Of a stretch of DNA of 64,000 bases, positions 1 through 7,926 are shown piece after piece. The translations under genes were made by a program, and so were the position numbers. Below the pieces are notes generated by a model, which was not told the DNA's origin, ran no database searches, and worked only from the letters and a program-made list of their open reading frames with translations. Source of the DNA: Actinomycetes bacterium (GTDB lineage Bacteria; Actinomycetota; Acidimicrobiia; Acidimicrobiales; Palsa-688). Positions within the stretch are counted from its first letter, which is position 1. Every line of letters begins with the position of its first letter. The stretch lies in NCBI GenBank assembly GCA_021787365.1, contig JAJYMB010000059.1, forward strand, positions 34,926-98,925, given 5' to 3'.

Positions 1-1
1 C

Positions 2-832
2 CACTACTACGGTTCCCTCGGTGCCACCAACCTCCACAACATCCCCGTCGTTGCGATCGCATCTTCGGCTGATGGGAACGGCTACTGGCTCGTGCAGGGC
101 GGAGGCGAGGTGGTCCCGTACGGTGACGCGCCGAGGCTCGGGAGCATGAGGGGCCACCCACCCGTGGTTGGGATAGCTGTGACGCCAGATGGTCACGGCT
201 ACTGGCTCGCCTGCAATGACGGGCAGGTGGACGCGTTCGGCGACGCCCGCTACTTCGGAGGGGACAACCACGCAAACCCGAGGCCGCCGATATCAAGCAT
301 CGTCGCCGATGCCTCCGGGGACGGCTATTGGCTCCTCAACCGGGCCGCGTTCGAGGTGAGCCTGGACCAACCCGACCCGGGAGCAGGGGCGCACATAGTG
401 GCCATAGCGGCAAGCCAGCTCGGGCCGAGCCCCGACGGAGGTGGCTACTGCAACCCGTATGGGCCGTGTGAGGAGTGGTGTTCGCTCTTCGCCACTTGGG
501 TCTGGGAACGCGCTGGTGTACCCATACCGCGCTATGCGTTCGTTGGCAATGTCTACGCCTGGGCTGTCAGGCACACGAAGGTGTTGCGTGCGAAACAGAA
601 GCCGGCGCCAGGAGACCTGGTGCTGTACGGTACAGGGCCGGAAAACGTCCGGGCTTCGCCGCATATCGGCATAGTCGCCCAAGTGTGGCCGGACGGCGAG
701 ATCGACACGGTCGAAGGCGATGCCGGCCCCGGCCGGGGGAAGTGGACGGCTGTCTTGGTGAACGGCCCGTTCCTGCCAAAACAGTCCTTTTTTGCCAACG
801 GGTTCCCTATTTATGGCTTTGCCGTCCCCTGA
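2..832 (+). CDS. Secreted CHAP-type cysteine hydrolase with GYWL repeats, 5' partial
   Basis: The frame is open from the first base, so the N-terminus and any signal peptide lie outside the window. The first ~115 residues hold about two and a half repeats of roughly 50 residues, each with a GYWL core followed by a VxxxGDA-like strand, as in many actinobacterial extracellular proteins. The rest looks like a CHAP (NlpC/P60-like) amidase or peptidase domain. The putative nucleophile is in EEWCSLFATWVW, the His in SPHIGIVAQV and a polar residue in DTVEGDAG. Likely an exported peptidoglycan hydrolase with a wall- or carbohydrate-binding repeat region; the substrate is not shown. Its 3' end overlaps the next gene by 20 bp. 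Confidence 0.75.
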   Translation, partial: HYYGSLGATNLHNIPVVAIASSADGNGYWLVQGGGEVVPYGDAPRLGSMRGHPPVVGIAVTPDGHGYWLACNDGQVDAFGDARYFGGDNHANPRPPISSIVADASGDGYWLLNRAAFEVSLDQPDPGAGAHIVAIAASQLGPSPDGGGYCNPYGPCEEWCSLFATWVWERAGVPIPRYAFVGNVYAWAVRHTKVLRAKQKPAPGDLVLYGTGPENVRASPHIGIVAQVWPDGEIDTVEGDAGPGRGKWTAVLVNGPFLPKQSFFANGFPIYGFAVP

Positions 833-1787
833 GGCTGCCGTGCCGCCGTCATGTAGCGAATGGGCGCGCAGCCAGGGCTTGGACCCAGCTGGCAGCGCGG
901 GCCACTACAGGGGCTTTGTCTTGGTAGAGCAACGGCTGCCCTGGCCGGCGGATGCTTCTTTGGTCACTGAACTCGCTGAAGTGAGCAAGGTCGCTGCCGA
1001 GGCTGGCTTCCGGCTGCAACTGATCGCTCCCGTGAAAGGGGCCGGGCTGGCCGACGAGGGCGAGTCTGCGCCGGCAGGGCGGGCTAACGGTCAACGAAAG
1101 GTCGTGTGTTATCGACCGTCGCGCGAGGGTTGGGCGGGCGAGTTGGTGCGCTCGGAACTCACTGCCCCGACATCAGGATTGGCCGCCGCTGTAGCCGACC
1201 TCATTTCCGACGGGGTGCGGCCAGCACCGGCTCCAGGGGGCACCGTCGTGGACGTCTTGGTGTGCGCCCATGGGCGGCGCGACGCTTGTTGTGGTTCGAG
1301 GGGTACGCGGTTCGCTAATGAACTCGTGGAACAGACGCTCAACGCGAAAGACCGGGTGGTGCGGCTGTGGCGGACCAGCCACACCGGCGGCCACCGTTTC
1401 TCCCCGACGGCCGTCGTGCTCCCGGCAGCCACGCTCTGGGCATACGCTGACCGCGAGCTTCTGCAGGCGGCGGTGGGCGCCGGGACCGGCCCCGCCGGCC
1501 GTGCCGCCGACCACTACAGAGGGTGCGCCACGCTCGGCCCACCCGCCGCGCAGGCCCTGGAGAGGGCGGTGTTCGCCGAGGTGGGGTGGCGGCTTCTCGC
1601 AGAGGAGCGACGCACCATGGGAACAGGCGGTGGGCGCCTGCGGCTCGAGACACAGAACTGCGGCACCTGGGAGGGGACCGTCAAGGAGGGCCGGCGGGTG
1701 CCCCAACCCGAATGTCGCACAGACCCGGCGGCGGCCAAGAAGTACGGTGTCGAGTGGGCAGTCGCTGATCTGCACCGGCTCTCGTAG
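813..1787 (+). CDS. Sucrase/ferredoxin-like family protein
   Basis: About 324 residues from ATG 813; a TTG at 792 is in frame but less likely. The protein carries the hallmarks of the sucrase/ferredoxin-like family: a Cys-rich CAHGRRDACCGSRG segment near the middle and RTSHTGGHRFSPT about 45 residues later. The family has a thioredoxin-like ferredoxin fold that may hold a 2Fe-2S centre. It is common in actinobacteria and its physiological role is unclear. The start lies inside the 3' end of the CHAP gene, so translation may be coupled. No convincing Shine-Dalgarno is seen. Confidence 0.75.
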   Translation: MALPSPEAAVPPSCSEWARSQGLDPAGSAGHYRGFVLVEQRLPWPADASLVTELAEVSKVAAEAGFRLQLIAPVKGAGLADEGESAPAGRANGQRKVVCYRPSREGWAGELVRSELTAPTSGLAAAVADLISDGVRPAPAPGGTVVDVLVCAHGRRDACCGSRGTRFANELVEQTLNAKDRVVRLWRTSHTGGHRFSPTAVVLPAATLWAYADRELLQAAVGAGTGPAGRAADHYRGCATLGPPAAQALERAVFAEVGWRLLAEERRTMGTGGGRLRLETQNCGTWEGTVKEGRRVPQPECRTDPAAAKKYGVEWAVADLHRLS

Positions 1788-1809
1788 CTGGTGCGTCCAG
1801 GAACCTCGC

Positions 1810-1838
1810 CCGGTTGCGACCGGGGTCCCGTGGGGACC
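1810..1838 (+). terminator. Possible terminator hairpins between convergent genes
   Basis: Two adjacent small inverted repeats, CCGGT-TGCG-ACCGG and GGTCCC-GTG-GGGACC, lie 22 bp after the stop of the sucrase/ferredoxin-like gene and are followed by a short T-containing stretch (CTTTCTT). The neighbouring gene converges. Weak candidate. Confidence 0.35.
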
Positions 1839-1925
1839 AAGGAGCTTTCTTCCGGCGCGGCGACCGGGCGAAGGCTTCCGGCCCGTGCCGCCGGGCGGCG
1901 CGAGCGGCGGGTTCGGGCGCAGGGA

Positions 1926-2858
1926 TCAGCGTGCTGTGGCCATTTTTGCTGCTGCCATGGCACCCAGTACTTCGGAGAGGACGCGGCGCCCGTCGTACAC
2001 GACATCGCGCCAGGTGTACACGAGAACCCGGGTCCCGGCCAGGAACAGGCGGTTGCGCCGGCGGGCGTCTTCGGCCATCTGCTCGGCACTGTGGTGGTAC
2101 GCGTAGCCGTCGACCTCCATCGCCAGGCCGGGGTAGAGCAGGATGTCTATCCTGTAGTTGAGCCCTGGTCCCGGCTTCACCTCGACGGCGGCAGGCTTTA
2201 TGCCCGTGCTACGAAGTAAGCGCAGCGTCTTGCTTTCGAGAACGCTCGGCTGGTAGCTGAGCGGGCCGCGCCACAGGAGCGCCGAGCGCAGGCTTTGCGT
2301 GCCGGGCCGGCCCCTGCGCGCGAGCTGGCCGAGGTCAGCGTTCAAGGCGTCGAGGGTTACGAGCTTCGCTGCGAGCGCCCTGTCGATGGCAGTCTCGAGT
2401 TCGTCGAGACCTGCAACAGAGGCCAGGTCCATCAAGGTGCGGGCCGGTGGTGTGCAGGGAATGCGGCGCCGGGAGGCGGGCTCAGTCGGGAAGTCAAGAG
2501 GCCGGTGGACCTCTGCCTCGAGACCTTCGAGGCAACGGCCAGAGCGGTGTCTGGGCACGGTTATTGCGTGGCGGGCTGGAGGTGCTTCCAGCATCTGCCA
2601 GAGCCAGGCCGCCGAGCGATGGGACGAGAGTGCCGCCGGCCCCGCCGCGAGGCAAAGGGCCAACAACTCTTGCTCGGGAGTGACGGCGGCCGTCGCCAAG
2701 CGTACGAGCCTCGTACCAACGCGTTGCCACTCCCCGGTGCACAGGCGATGGCGGAGGGCAGCTTCGCTGACACCAACGGCGTACAGCTGATCCCGACTCG
2801 TCACGCCGTACTGGTCGCGGAACCTGCGGGCTACCTCTCGGACGACAACTGGCCTCAT
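1926..2858 (-). CDS. AbiEi-like antitoxin domain plus DUF559 nuclease-fold protein
   Basis: 310 residues. The N-terminal ~65 residues form a winged-helix of the AbiEi antitoxin type (QYGVTSRDQLYAVGVSE followed by the LCTGEWQRVGTRLVRL wing). The C-terminus, from about residue 215, is a DUF559/Vsr-like restriction-endonuclease fold with YRIDILLYPGLAMEVDGYAY, where the Asp and Glu could be catalytic. This architecture is abundant in actinobacteria and is usually solitary. No AbiEii-type nucleotidyltransferase toxin is adjacent, so a toxin-antitoxin role is doubtful. A TATACT -10 element seven bases before the ATG suggests a leaderless mRNA. Confidence 0.75.
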   Translation of the reverse strand: MRPVVVREVARRFRDQYGVTSRDQLYAVGVSEAALRHRLCTGEWQRVGTRLVRLATAAVTPEQELLALCLAAGPAALSSHRSAAWLWQMLEAPPARHAITVPRHRSGRCLEGLEAEVHRPLDFPTEPASRRRIPCTPPARTLMDLASVAGLDELETAIDRALAAKLVTLDALNADLGQLARRGRPGTQSLRSALLWRGPLSYQPSVLESKTLRLLRSTGIKPAAVEVKPGPGLNYRIDILLYPGLAMEVDGYAYHHSAEQMAEDARRRNRLFLAGTRVLVYTWRDVVYDGRRVLSEVLGAMAAAKMATAR

Positions 2859-2865
2859 GACTGTG

Positions 2866-2894
2866 AGTATATTTCATGTATTTCGATATAGCAA
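2866..2894 (-). promoter_or_regulatory. Promoter of the AbiEi/DUF559 gene, probably leaderless
   Basis: On the minus strand, TTGCTA is followed after 17 nt by TATACT, with only seven bases to the ATG. The element lies in an AT-rich patch that stands out from GC-rich surroundings. The spacing fits a sigma-70-type promoter whose transcript starts at or beside the start codon. Confidence 0.55.
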
Positions 2895-3105
2895 GATGTT
2901 CCCACCAGGCCTCCGTGGGGCGTCGGACCCCCGCATTCTGGGTGCAGTGACGGTTTCCCGGTGCGCTTGACGGCGGCACAGCAGCGCTGGGTGCACCGAG
3001 ATGAGCCGACTGCACCGAGAAGGGCTCTGCCGGGCCGATCTGGGTGCGGCTGGCGCCGGCGGGGCCGCACCGGCCGGGCATCGCCAGCCATCGGCCGAGC
3101 AACGC

Positions 3106-3170
3106 GCCGGCAGGGCCCGCCGGCAGGGCCCGCCGGCAGGGCCCGCCGGCTGGGCCCGCCGGCAGGGCCC
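3106..3170 (+). repeat. Five tandem copies of a 13-nt unit upstream of pyc
   Basis: The unit GCCGGCAGGGCCC is repeated five times without gaps; the fourth copy has one substitution (A to T). The array ends 20 bp before the pyruvate carboxylase ATG, inside the 331-bp gap after the AbiEi gene. A partial sixth unit follows. The frame of pyc is open across the array but reads as low-complexity Arg/Gly/Pro. Confidence 0.85.
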
Positions 3171-3189
3171 GCCGGGTACGCTCGAAGAG

Positions 3190-6100
3190 ATGCGCAAGGT
3201 GTTGGTGGCCAACCGGGGCGAGATAGCGATCAGGGCCTTCCGCGCCATCAACGAGCTTGGTTGGACCTCGGTGGCAGTGTTCCCTTACGAGGACCGTTAC
3301 TCGCTGCACCGCCAAAAGGCAGATGAGAGCTACGAGATCGGGGAGCGAGGGCACCCCTTGCGCGCCTACCTCGACATCGCAGGGATAGTCGAGGTGGCCC
3401 TGCGGTCGGGGGCGGACGCCGTCTACCCAGGCTACGGGTTCTTGTCGGAAAACCCTGAACTCGCCCGCGCTTGCGCCGATGCCGGCCTCACCTTCGTGGG
3501 CCCGCCGGCCGAGGTCCTCGCCCTCGCGGGCAACAAGCCGAGAGCCAAGGAAGCCGCCGCCTCCGCGGGCCTGCCGGTGCTGAACAGCGCCGGTCCCTTT
3601 GCCGCCGGCCCTCTCCCGGGCGGGCCTGGCACCTCTGCCCCGAGGGCTGGCGCCGACGGCCGACCCCTCGGGCCTTCAACCGCTTCCAGCCGGCAATTGC
3701 ACGACATCGACGCCCTGGTGCGCGCCGCTGGCTCGGTCGGTTTCCCGCTCTTTGTCAAGGCGGCGTCCGGCGGCGGGGGCCGGGGCATGCGGCGCGTCGC
3801 GCGCGAGGAAGACCTGCGGGAGGCGGCCGAACTCGCCAGCCGTGAGGCGGCGACCGCCTTCGGGGACCCGACGGTGTTCCTCGAGGAGGCCGTGACCCCG
3901 GCGCGCCACGTCGAGGTGCAGGTGCTGGCGGACGGGGCTGGCAACGTGGTGCACCTATTCGAGCGCGACTGCTCGGTCCAGCGCCGGCACCAAAAAGTCG
4001 TCGAGTTGGCGCCGGCGCCCAACCTGGCGCCGACGCTTCGCGAACGACTTTGTGCTGATGCGGTCGCTTTCGCACGGGCCGTCGGCTACCGCAACGCGGG
4101 GACCGTCGAGTTCCTCGTCGGGCCGGACGGACGGCACGTGTTCATCGAGATGAACCCACGGATCCAGGTCGAGCACACCGTCACCGAGGAAGTGACCTCG
4201 GTCGACCTCGTGCAGGCGCAACTGCGGGTAGCGGCCGGCGAGACGTTGGCGGATCTCGGCATATCTCAGGAGAACATCGTCGTTCGCGGGGCGGCGCTCC
4301 AGTGCCGGATTACGACCGAGGACCCTGGCCAGGGCTTCCGTCCCGACACGGGGCGGATCACGACTTACCGCTCGCCCGGCGGCCACGGGGTGCGCCTCGA
4401 CGGCTGCACGTACCTCGGGGCGGATGTGTCGTCCCATTTCGACTCCTTGCTCGTGAAGCTCACTACGAGCGGGCGCACCTTTGCCGAAGCCACGAGCAGG
4501 GCCCGGCGCGCCGTTGCCGAGTTCAGGGTGCGAGGGGTGGCCACCAACATCCCTTTCCTCCAAGGCGTTCTCGAGGACCCCGACTTCCTGGCCGGCAACC
4601 TCACCACTTCGTTTATCGACGAGCGGCCCCACCTGCTCAGCCGGAGGAGCGGGGCCGACCGGGGGACCCGCCTCCTCGCCTACATCGCCGACGTCACCGT
4701 CAACCGGCCCAATGGCTACGCGCCGAGTGGGCCCAGCCCGGTGTCGAAGTTGCCTCCAGTTCCTCGCAAAGCGGCTCCGGCGCTGGTGCCCGGGACCCGC
4801 CAGTTGCTCGAGGAGAGAGGGCCGGAGGGCTTCGCGCGCTGGATGCGCGAGCAGGCAGCGGTGCTCGTAACCGATACGACTTTCCGCGACGCGCACCAGT
4901 CGCTCCTAGCCACCCGCTTGCGCACAAAAGACATGCTCGCAGCGGCACCCTATTACGCCCGGGCGCTGCCCGGGCTCCTGTCGCTCGAGTGCTGGGGAGG
5001 TGCCACTTTCGACACGGCGCTGCGTTTTTTGAAGGAGGACCCCTGGGAGCGCCTCGGGAGCATCCGGGAAGCCGTGCCCAACATATGCCTCCAGATGCTC
5101 CTGCGGGGGCGCAACACTGTCGGCTACACGCCCTACCCCGTGGAGGTGGCCAGGTCCTTCATAAAAGAAGCGGCAAGGACCGGCGTCGACATATTCCGTG
5201 TTTTCGACGCGCTGAACGATATCGACCAGATGCTCCCTGCAGTGCACGCGGTCGCCGAGGCGGGCAAGGTGGCCGAAGGCACGCTGTGCTACACGGGCGA
5301 CTTGGGCGACCCCTCCGAAAAGCTGTACACCTTGGACTACTACCTGAAAAAGGCCGAACAGCTCGTCGAAGGTGGCGTCCACGTGCTTTGCATAAAGGAC
5401 ATGGCCGGTTTGCTGCGGGCACCGGCAGCGCGAATATTGGTCCGTGCGCTACGGGAAAACTTCGACCTGCCGGTGCACCTGCACACCCATGACACCGCAG
5501 GCGGGCAGCTCGGGACTTATGTTGCGGCCGTAGAGGCGGGCGTCGACGCCGTAGACGGCGCCATCGGGCCGATGGCAGGCACTACGAGCCAGCCGTCCCT
5601 CGGCGCGGTCGTGGCGGCCACGGCCCATACGGGCCGCGACAGCGGGCTCTCGCTCGCGGCGATAGAGTCCTTCGAGCCGTACTGGGAAGCCGTGCGGCGC
5701 TCCTACCACCCCTTCGACATCGGCCTTCCCGCCCCGACGAGCCGCGTCTACCTTCACGAGATGCCTGGGGGCCAGATCTCCAACCTCCGCCAACAGGCCA
5801 TCGCGCTCGGCCTTGGCGACCGTTACGAAGAGGTGGAGGACCTCTACGCTGTGGCCAACCGGATCCTCGGGAACATTGTGAAAGTGACGCCCAGTTCCAA
5901 GGTTGTCGGCGACCTTGCCCTGTACCTGTGCGGCGCCGGCGTGGACACCATGGAGTTCGAGCGCAACCCGGCGGCGTTCGACCTACCAGACAGCGTGCTC
6001 GGGTTCCTGGCCGGCGAGCTGGGGGAACCAGCCGGGGGCTGGCCCGAACCCTTCAGGACCAAGGCGCTCGAGGGGAAAAAGCTGCCGGCGCGCCACCACG

Positions 6101-6693
6101 ACCTCCCTCCCGAGACAAAGCAGGTGCTCGAAGACCCCTCCACGCCGTTCCAGGAACTGCGCAGCCTGCTCAACGAGCTCCTCTTCCCCGGCCCGGCGAA
6201 GGCGCTCGAGGAGGCCGCCCGCCAGTACGGGGATCTCTCTGTGCTGCCGACGAAGGCCTTCTTTTACGGGCTCAACCCGGGCGAAGAGGTCGAGGTGGTG
6301 CTCGAGACAGGGGTCTCGTTGTACCTCGCCCTGGACGCGGTGGGGGAGGCGGACGAGCGGGGGTTCCGTTCGGTTTTCTGCCGTATCAATGGCCAACCTC
6401 GTGAAGTGAGGGCCCGGGACCGCTCGGTAAAGGAGCTGCGCCCGAGGGGGGAACGCGCCCAACTCGACAACCCGGCCCACGTCGCCGCCCCCTTCGCCGG
6501 CACGGTGTCGCTCACGGTCGGGCCGAACGATCCCGTAGAGGCGGGCCAGACCGTAGCCACTATCGAGGCCATGAAGATGGAGGCGCCGATCACGACCTCC
6601 CTCGCGGGTAGGGTCGAGCGTCTGGCCGTGCCCAAGGTTGCTTCCGTCGAAGGAGGGGACCTATTGATGGTCATATCACCGGGGGTGAGCTGA
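3190..6693 (+). CDS. pyc: Pyruvate carboxylase
   Basis: Carboxylates pyruvate to oxaloacetate using ATP, bicarbonate and biotin. The 1167 residues hold all three parts of the single-chain enzyme. The biotin carboxylase begins MRKVLVANRGEIAIRAF and has the KAASGGGGRGM ATP-grasp loop near residue 188. The carboxyltransferase (VTDTTFRDAHQSLLATR from ~560) has the metal/carbamate lysine in CIKDMAG at K736. The BCCP domain has biotinyl K1129 in EAMKMEAP. The start was chosen at the conserved MRKVLV; the open frame upstream is tandem-repeat DNA. Residues ~134-170 form a Pro/Gly/Ala-rich insertion that is absent from the usual biotin carboxylase. The alanine dehydrogenase gene follows after 1 bp. 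Confidence 0.96.
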   Translation: MRKVLVANRGEIAIRAFRAINELGWTSVAVFPYEDRYSLHRQKADESYEIGERGHPLRAYLDIAGIVEVALRSGADAVYPGYGFLSENPELARACADAGLTFVGPPAEVLALAGNKPRAKEAAASAGLPVLNSAGPFAAGPLPGGPGTSAPRAGADGRPLGPSTASSRQLHDIDALVRAAGSVGFPLFVKAASGGGGRGMRRVAREEDLREAAELASREAATAFGDPTVFLEEAVTPARHVEVQVLADGAGNVVHLFERDCSVQRRHQKVVELAPAPNLAPTLRERLCADAVAFARAVGYRNAGTVEFLVGPDGRHVFIEMNPRIQVEHTVTEEVTSVDLVQAQLRVAAGETLADLGISQENIVVRGAALQCRITTEDPGQGFRPDTGRITTYRSPGGHGVRLDGCTYLGADVSSHFDSLLVKLTTSGRTFAEATSRARRAVAEFRVRGVATNIPFLQGVLEDPDFLAGNLTTSFIDERPHLLSRRSGADRGTRLLAYIADVTVNRPNGYAPSGPSPVSKLPPVPRKAAPALVPGTRQLLEERGPEGFARWMREQAAVLVTDTTFRDAHQSLLATRLRTKDMLAAAPYYARALPGLLSLECWGGATFDTALRFLKEDPWERLGSIREAVPNICLQMLLRGRNTVGYTPYPVEVARSFIKEAARTGVDIFRVFDALNDIDQMLPAVHAVAEAGKVAEGTLCYTGDLGDPSEKLYTLDYYLKKAEQLVEGGVHVLCIKDMAGLLRAPAARILVRALRENFDLPVHLHTHDTAGGQLGTYVAAVEAGVDAVDGAIGPMAGTTSQPSLGAVVAATAHTGRDSGLSLAAIESFEPYWEAVRRSYHPFDIGLPAPTSRVYLHEMPGGQISNLRQQAIALGLGDRYEEVEDLYAVANRILGNIVKVTPSSKVVGDLALYLCGAGVDTMEFERNPAAFDLPDSVLGFLAGELGEPAGGWPEPFRTKALEGKKLPARHHDLPPETKQVLEDPSTPFQELRSLLNELLFPGPAKALEEAARQYGDLSVLPTKAFFYGLNPGEEVEVVLETGVSLYLALDAVGEADERGFRSVFCRINGQPREVRARDRSVKELRPRGERAQLDNPAHVAAPFAGTVSLTVGPNDPVEAGQTVATIEAMKMEAPITTSLAGRVERLAVPKVASVEGGDLLMVISPGVS

Positions 6694-6694
6694 T

Positions 6695-7795
6695 TTGCTG
6701 ATAGGTGTCGTGAAGGAGATAAAGCCCGCCGAGCGGCGGGTGGCCCTCACGCCGGCCGGTACAGAGGAGCTCGTGGGGGCCGGTCACGCCGTCTTGGTCG
6801 AGCGCGGTGCGGGGGACGGCTCGGGTTTCCCCGACGAGGCATACGCGGCCGCGGGGGCGAAGCTGGCGGCCAACGCGGCGGAGATCTGGGGGGAAGTTGA
6901 CCTGCTCGTCAAGGTGAAGGAGCCCGTGGGGCCAGAGCTCGCGCTCTTGCGGCAGGGTCTCGTGCTTTTCACCTACCTCCACCTGGCTGCCGACCCGGTG
7001 TTGACCGACGCCCTTGTCTCGTCTGGTGCTACCGGGGTCGGCTACGAGACGGTCGAGGACGCCGCGGGCCAGTTGCCGCTCCTCGCCCCCATGAGCGAGA
7101 TCGCCGGGCGGCTGGCGGGCCAGGTCGTCGCCCACTACCTCACGTCGCCCATGGGAGGAAGAGGCATCCTCGCCGGCGGGGCGCCGGGGGTCGCTCCCGC
7201 CCGGGTGCTCGTCCTCGGCGGGGGGGTGGTCGGCGTCTACGCCGCTCGGGTGGCGAGGGGGTTGGGCGCTGATGTGACCGTGCTCGAGCGTTCCGACGAT
7301 CGGCTGCGCTACCTCGACGACCGTTTCGAGGGCTCGGTCCGGTGCCTGATGTCGGACGCGCACAGCGTGGTCGAGCAGCTCACCTCCAACGACGCCGTGG
7401 TGGGCGCGGTGCTCGTGCACGGGGCTGCGGCGCCCAAGCTCATAAAGCGCTCGATGCTCTCTTTCATGCCGCCTCGCTCGGTCATCGTCGATGTCGCCAT
7501 CGACCAGGGGGGGTGTGCCGAAACGTCTCGCCCCACCACCCACGAACAACCAACCTTCGTCGTCGACGGCGTCGTCCACTACTGCGTGGCCAACATGCCG
7601 GGCGCGGTGCCGGTGACCTCCACTCGGGCCCTAACCAATGCCACCCTGCCCTACCTGCACCGGCTCGCGGACCTGGGTCTCGACGAGTACTGCCGACGGG
7701 ACCCGGGGTTCGCCAAAGGGGTGAACGTGCGCGACCACGAAGTGGTCCACCCCGCCGTGGCTGCGTCTTACCGGGGGCGAGCCGGCGCGGACTAG
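6695..7795 (+). CDS. ald: Alanine dehydrogenase
   Basis: NAD-dependent interconversion of L-alanine with pyruvate and ammonia. The 366 residues match the family end to end: EIKPAERRVALTPAG at the N-terminus, KVKEP (substrate lysine), PLLAPMSEIAGRLA, the nucleotide-binding VLGGGVVGVYAA and the C-terminal VANMPGAVPVTSTRALTNAT. It starts with TTG one base after the pyc stop, with GGGGGTGAG as Shine-Dalgarno, so the two genes form an operon at the pyruvate node. Confidence 0.95.
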   Translation: MLIGVVKEIKPAERRVALTPAGTEELVGAGHAVLVERGAGDGSGFPDEAYAAAGAKLAANAAEIWGEVDLLVKVKEPVGPELALLRQGLVLFTYLHLAADPVLTDALVSSGATGVGYETVEDAAGQLPLLAPMSEIAGRLAGQVVAHYLTSPMGGRGILAGGAPGVAPARVLVLGGGVVGVYAARVARGLGADVTVLERSDDRLRYLDDRFEGSVRCLMSDAHSVVEQLTSNDAVVGAVLVHGAAAPKLIKRSMLSFMPPRSVIVDVAIDQGGCAETSRPTTHEQPTFVVDGVVHYCVANMPGAVPVTSTRALTNATLPYLHRLADLGLDEYCRRDPGFAKGVNVRDHEVVHPAVAASYRGRAGAD

Positions 7796-7926
7796 TGCGG
7801 CGGCGGCCTGAATGTAACTGGCCGCCCTCGATCGGCCATGCTGGAGGGGTGACCAACGCCCAACCCGCAGACCTCGGTGCTGAGAGCGCCCATGACACCG
7901 TTGCCCCCCGTGCGAGAGTAGCCAGC

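Noticed and set aside
3106..3170. CRISPR array
   Set aside because: The 13-nt units are contiguous with no spacers, and no cas genes are present. The same applies to the arrays at 36997 and 47303.
3001..3189. In-frame upstream extension of pyruvate carboxylase (63 residues)
   Set aside because: It is translated from the 13-nt array and GC-rich flank, has no family similarity, and the conserved enzyme start is MRKVLVANRGE.
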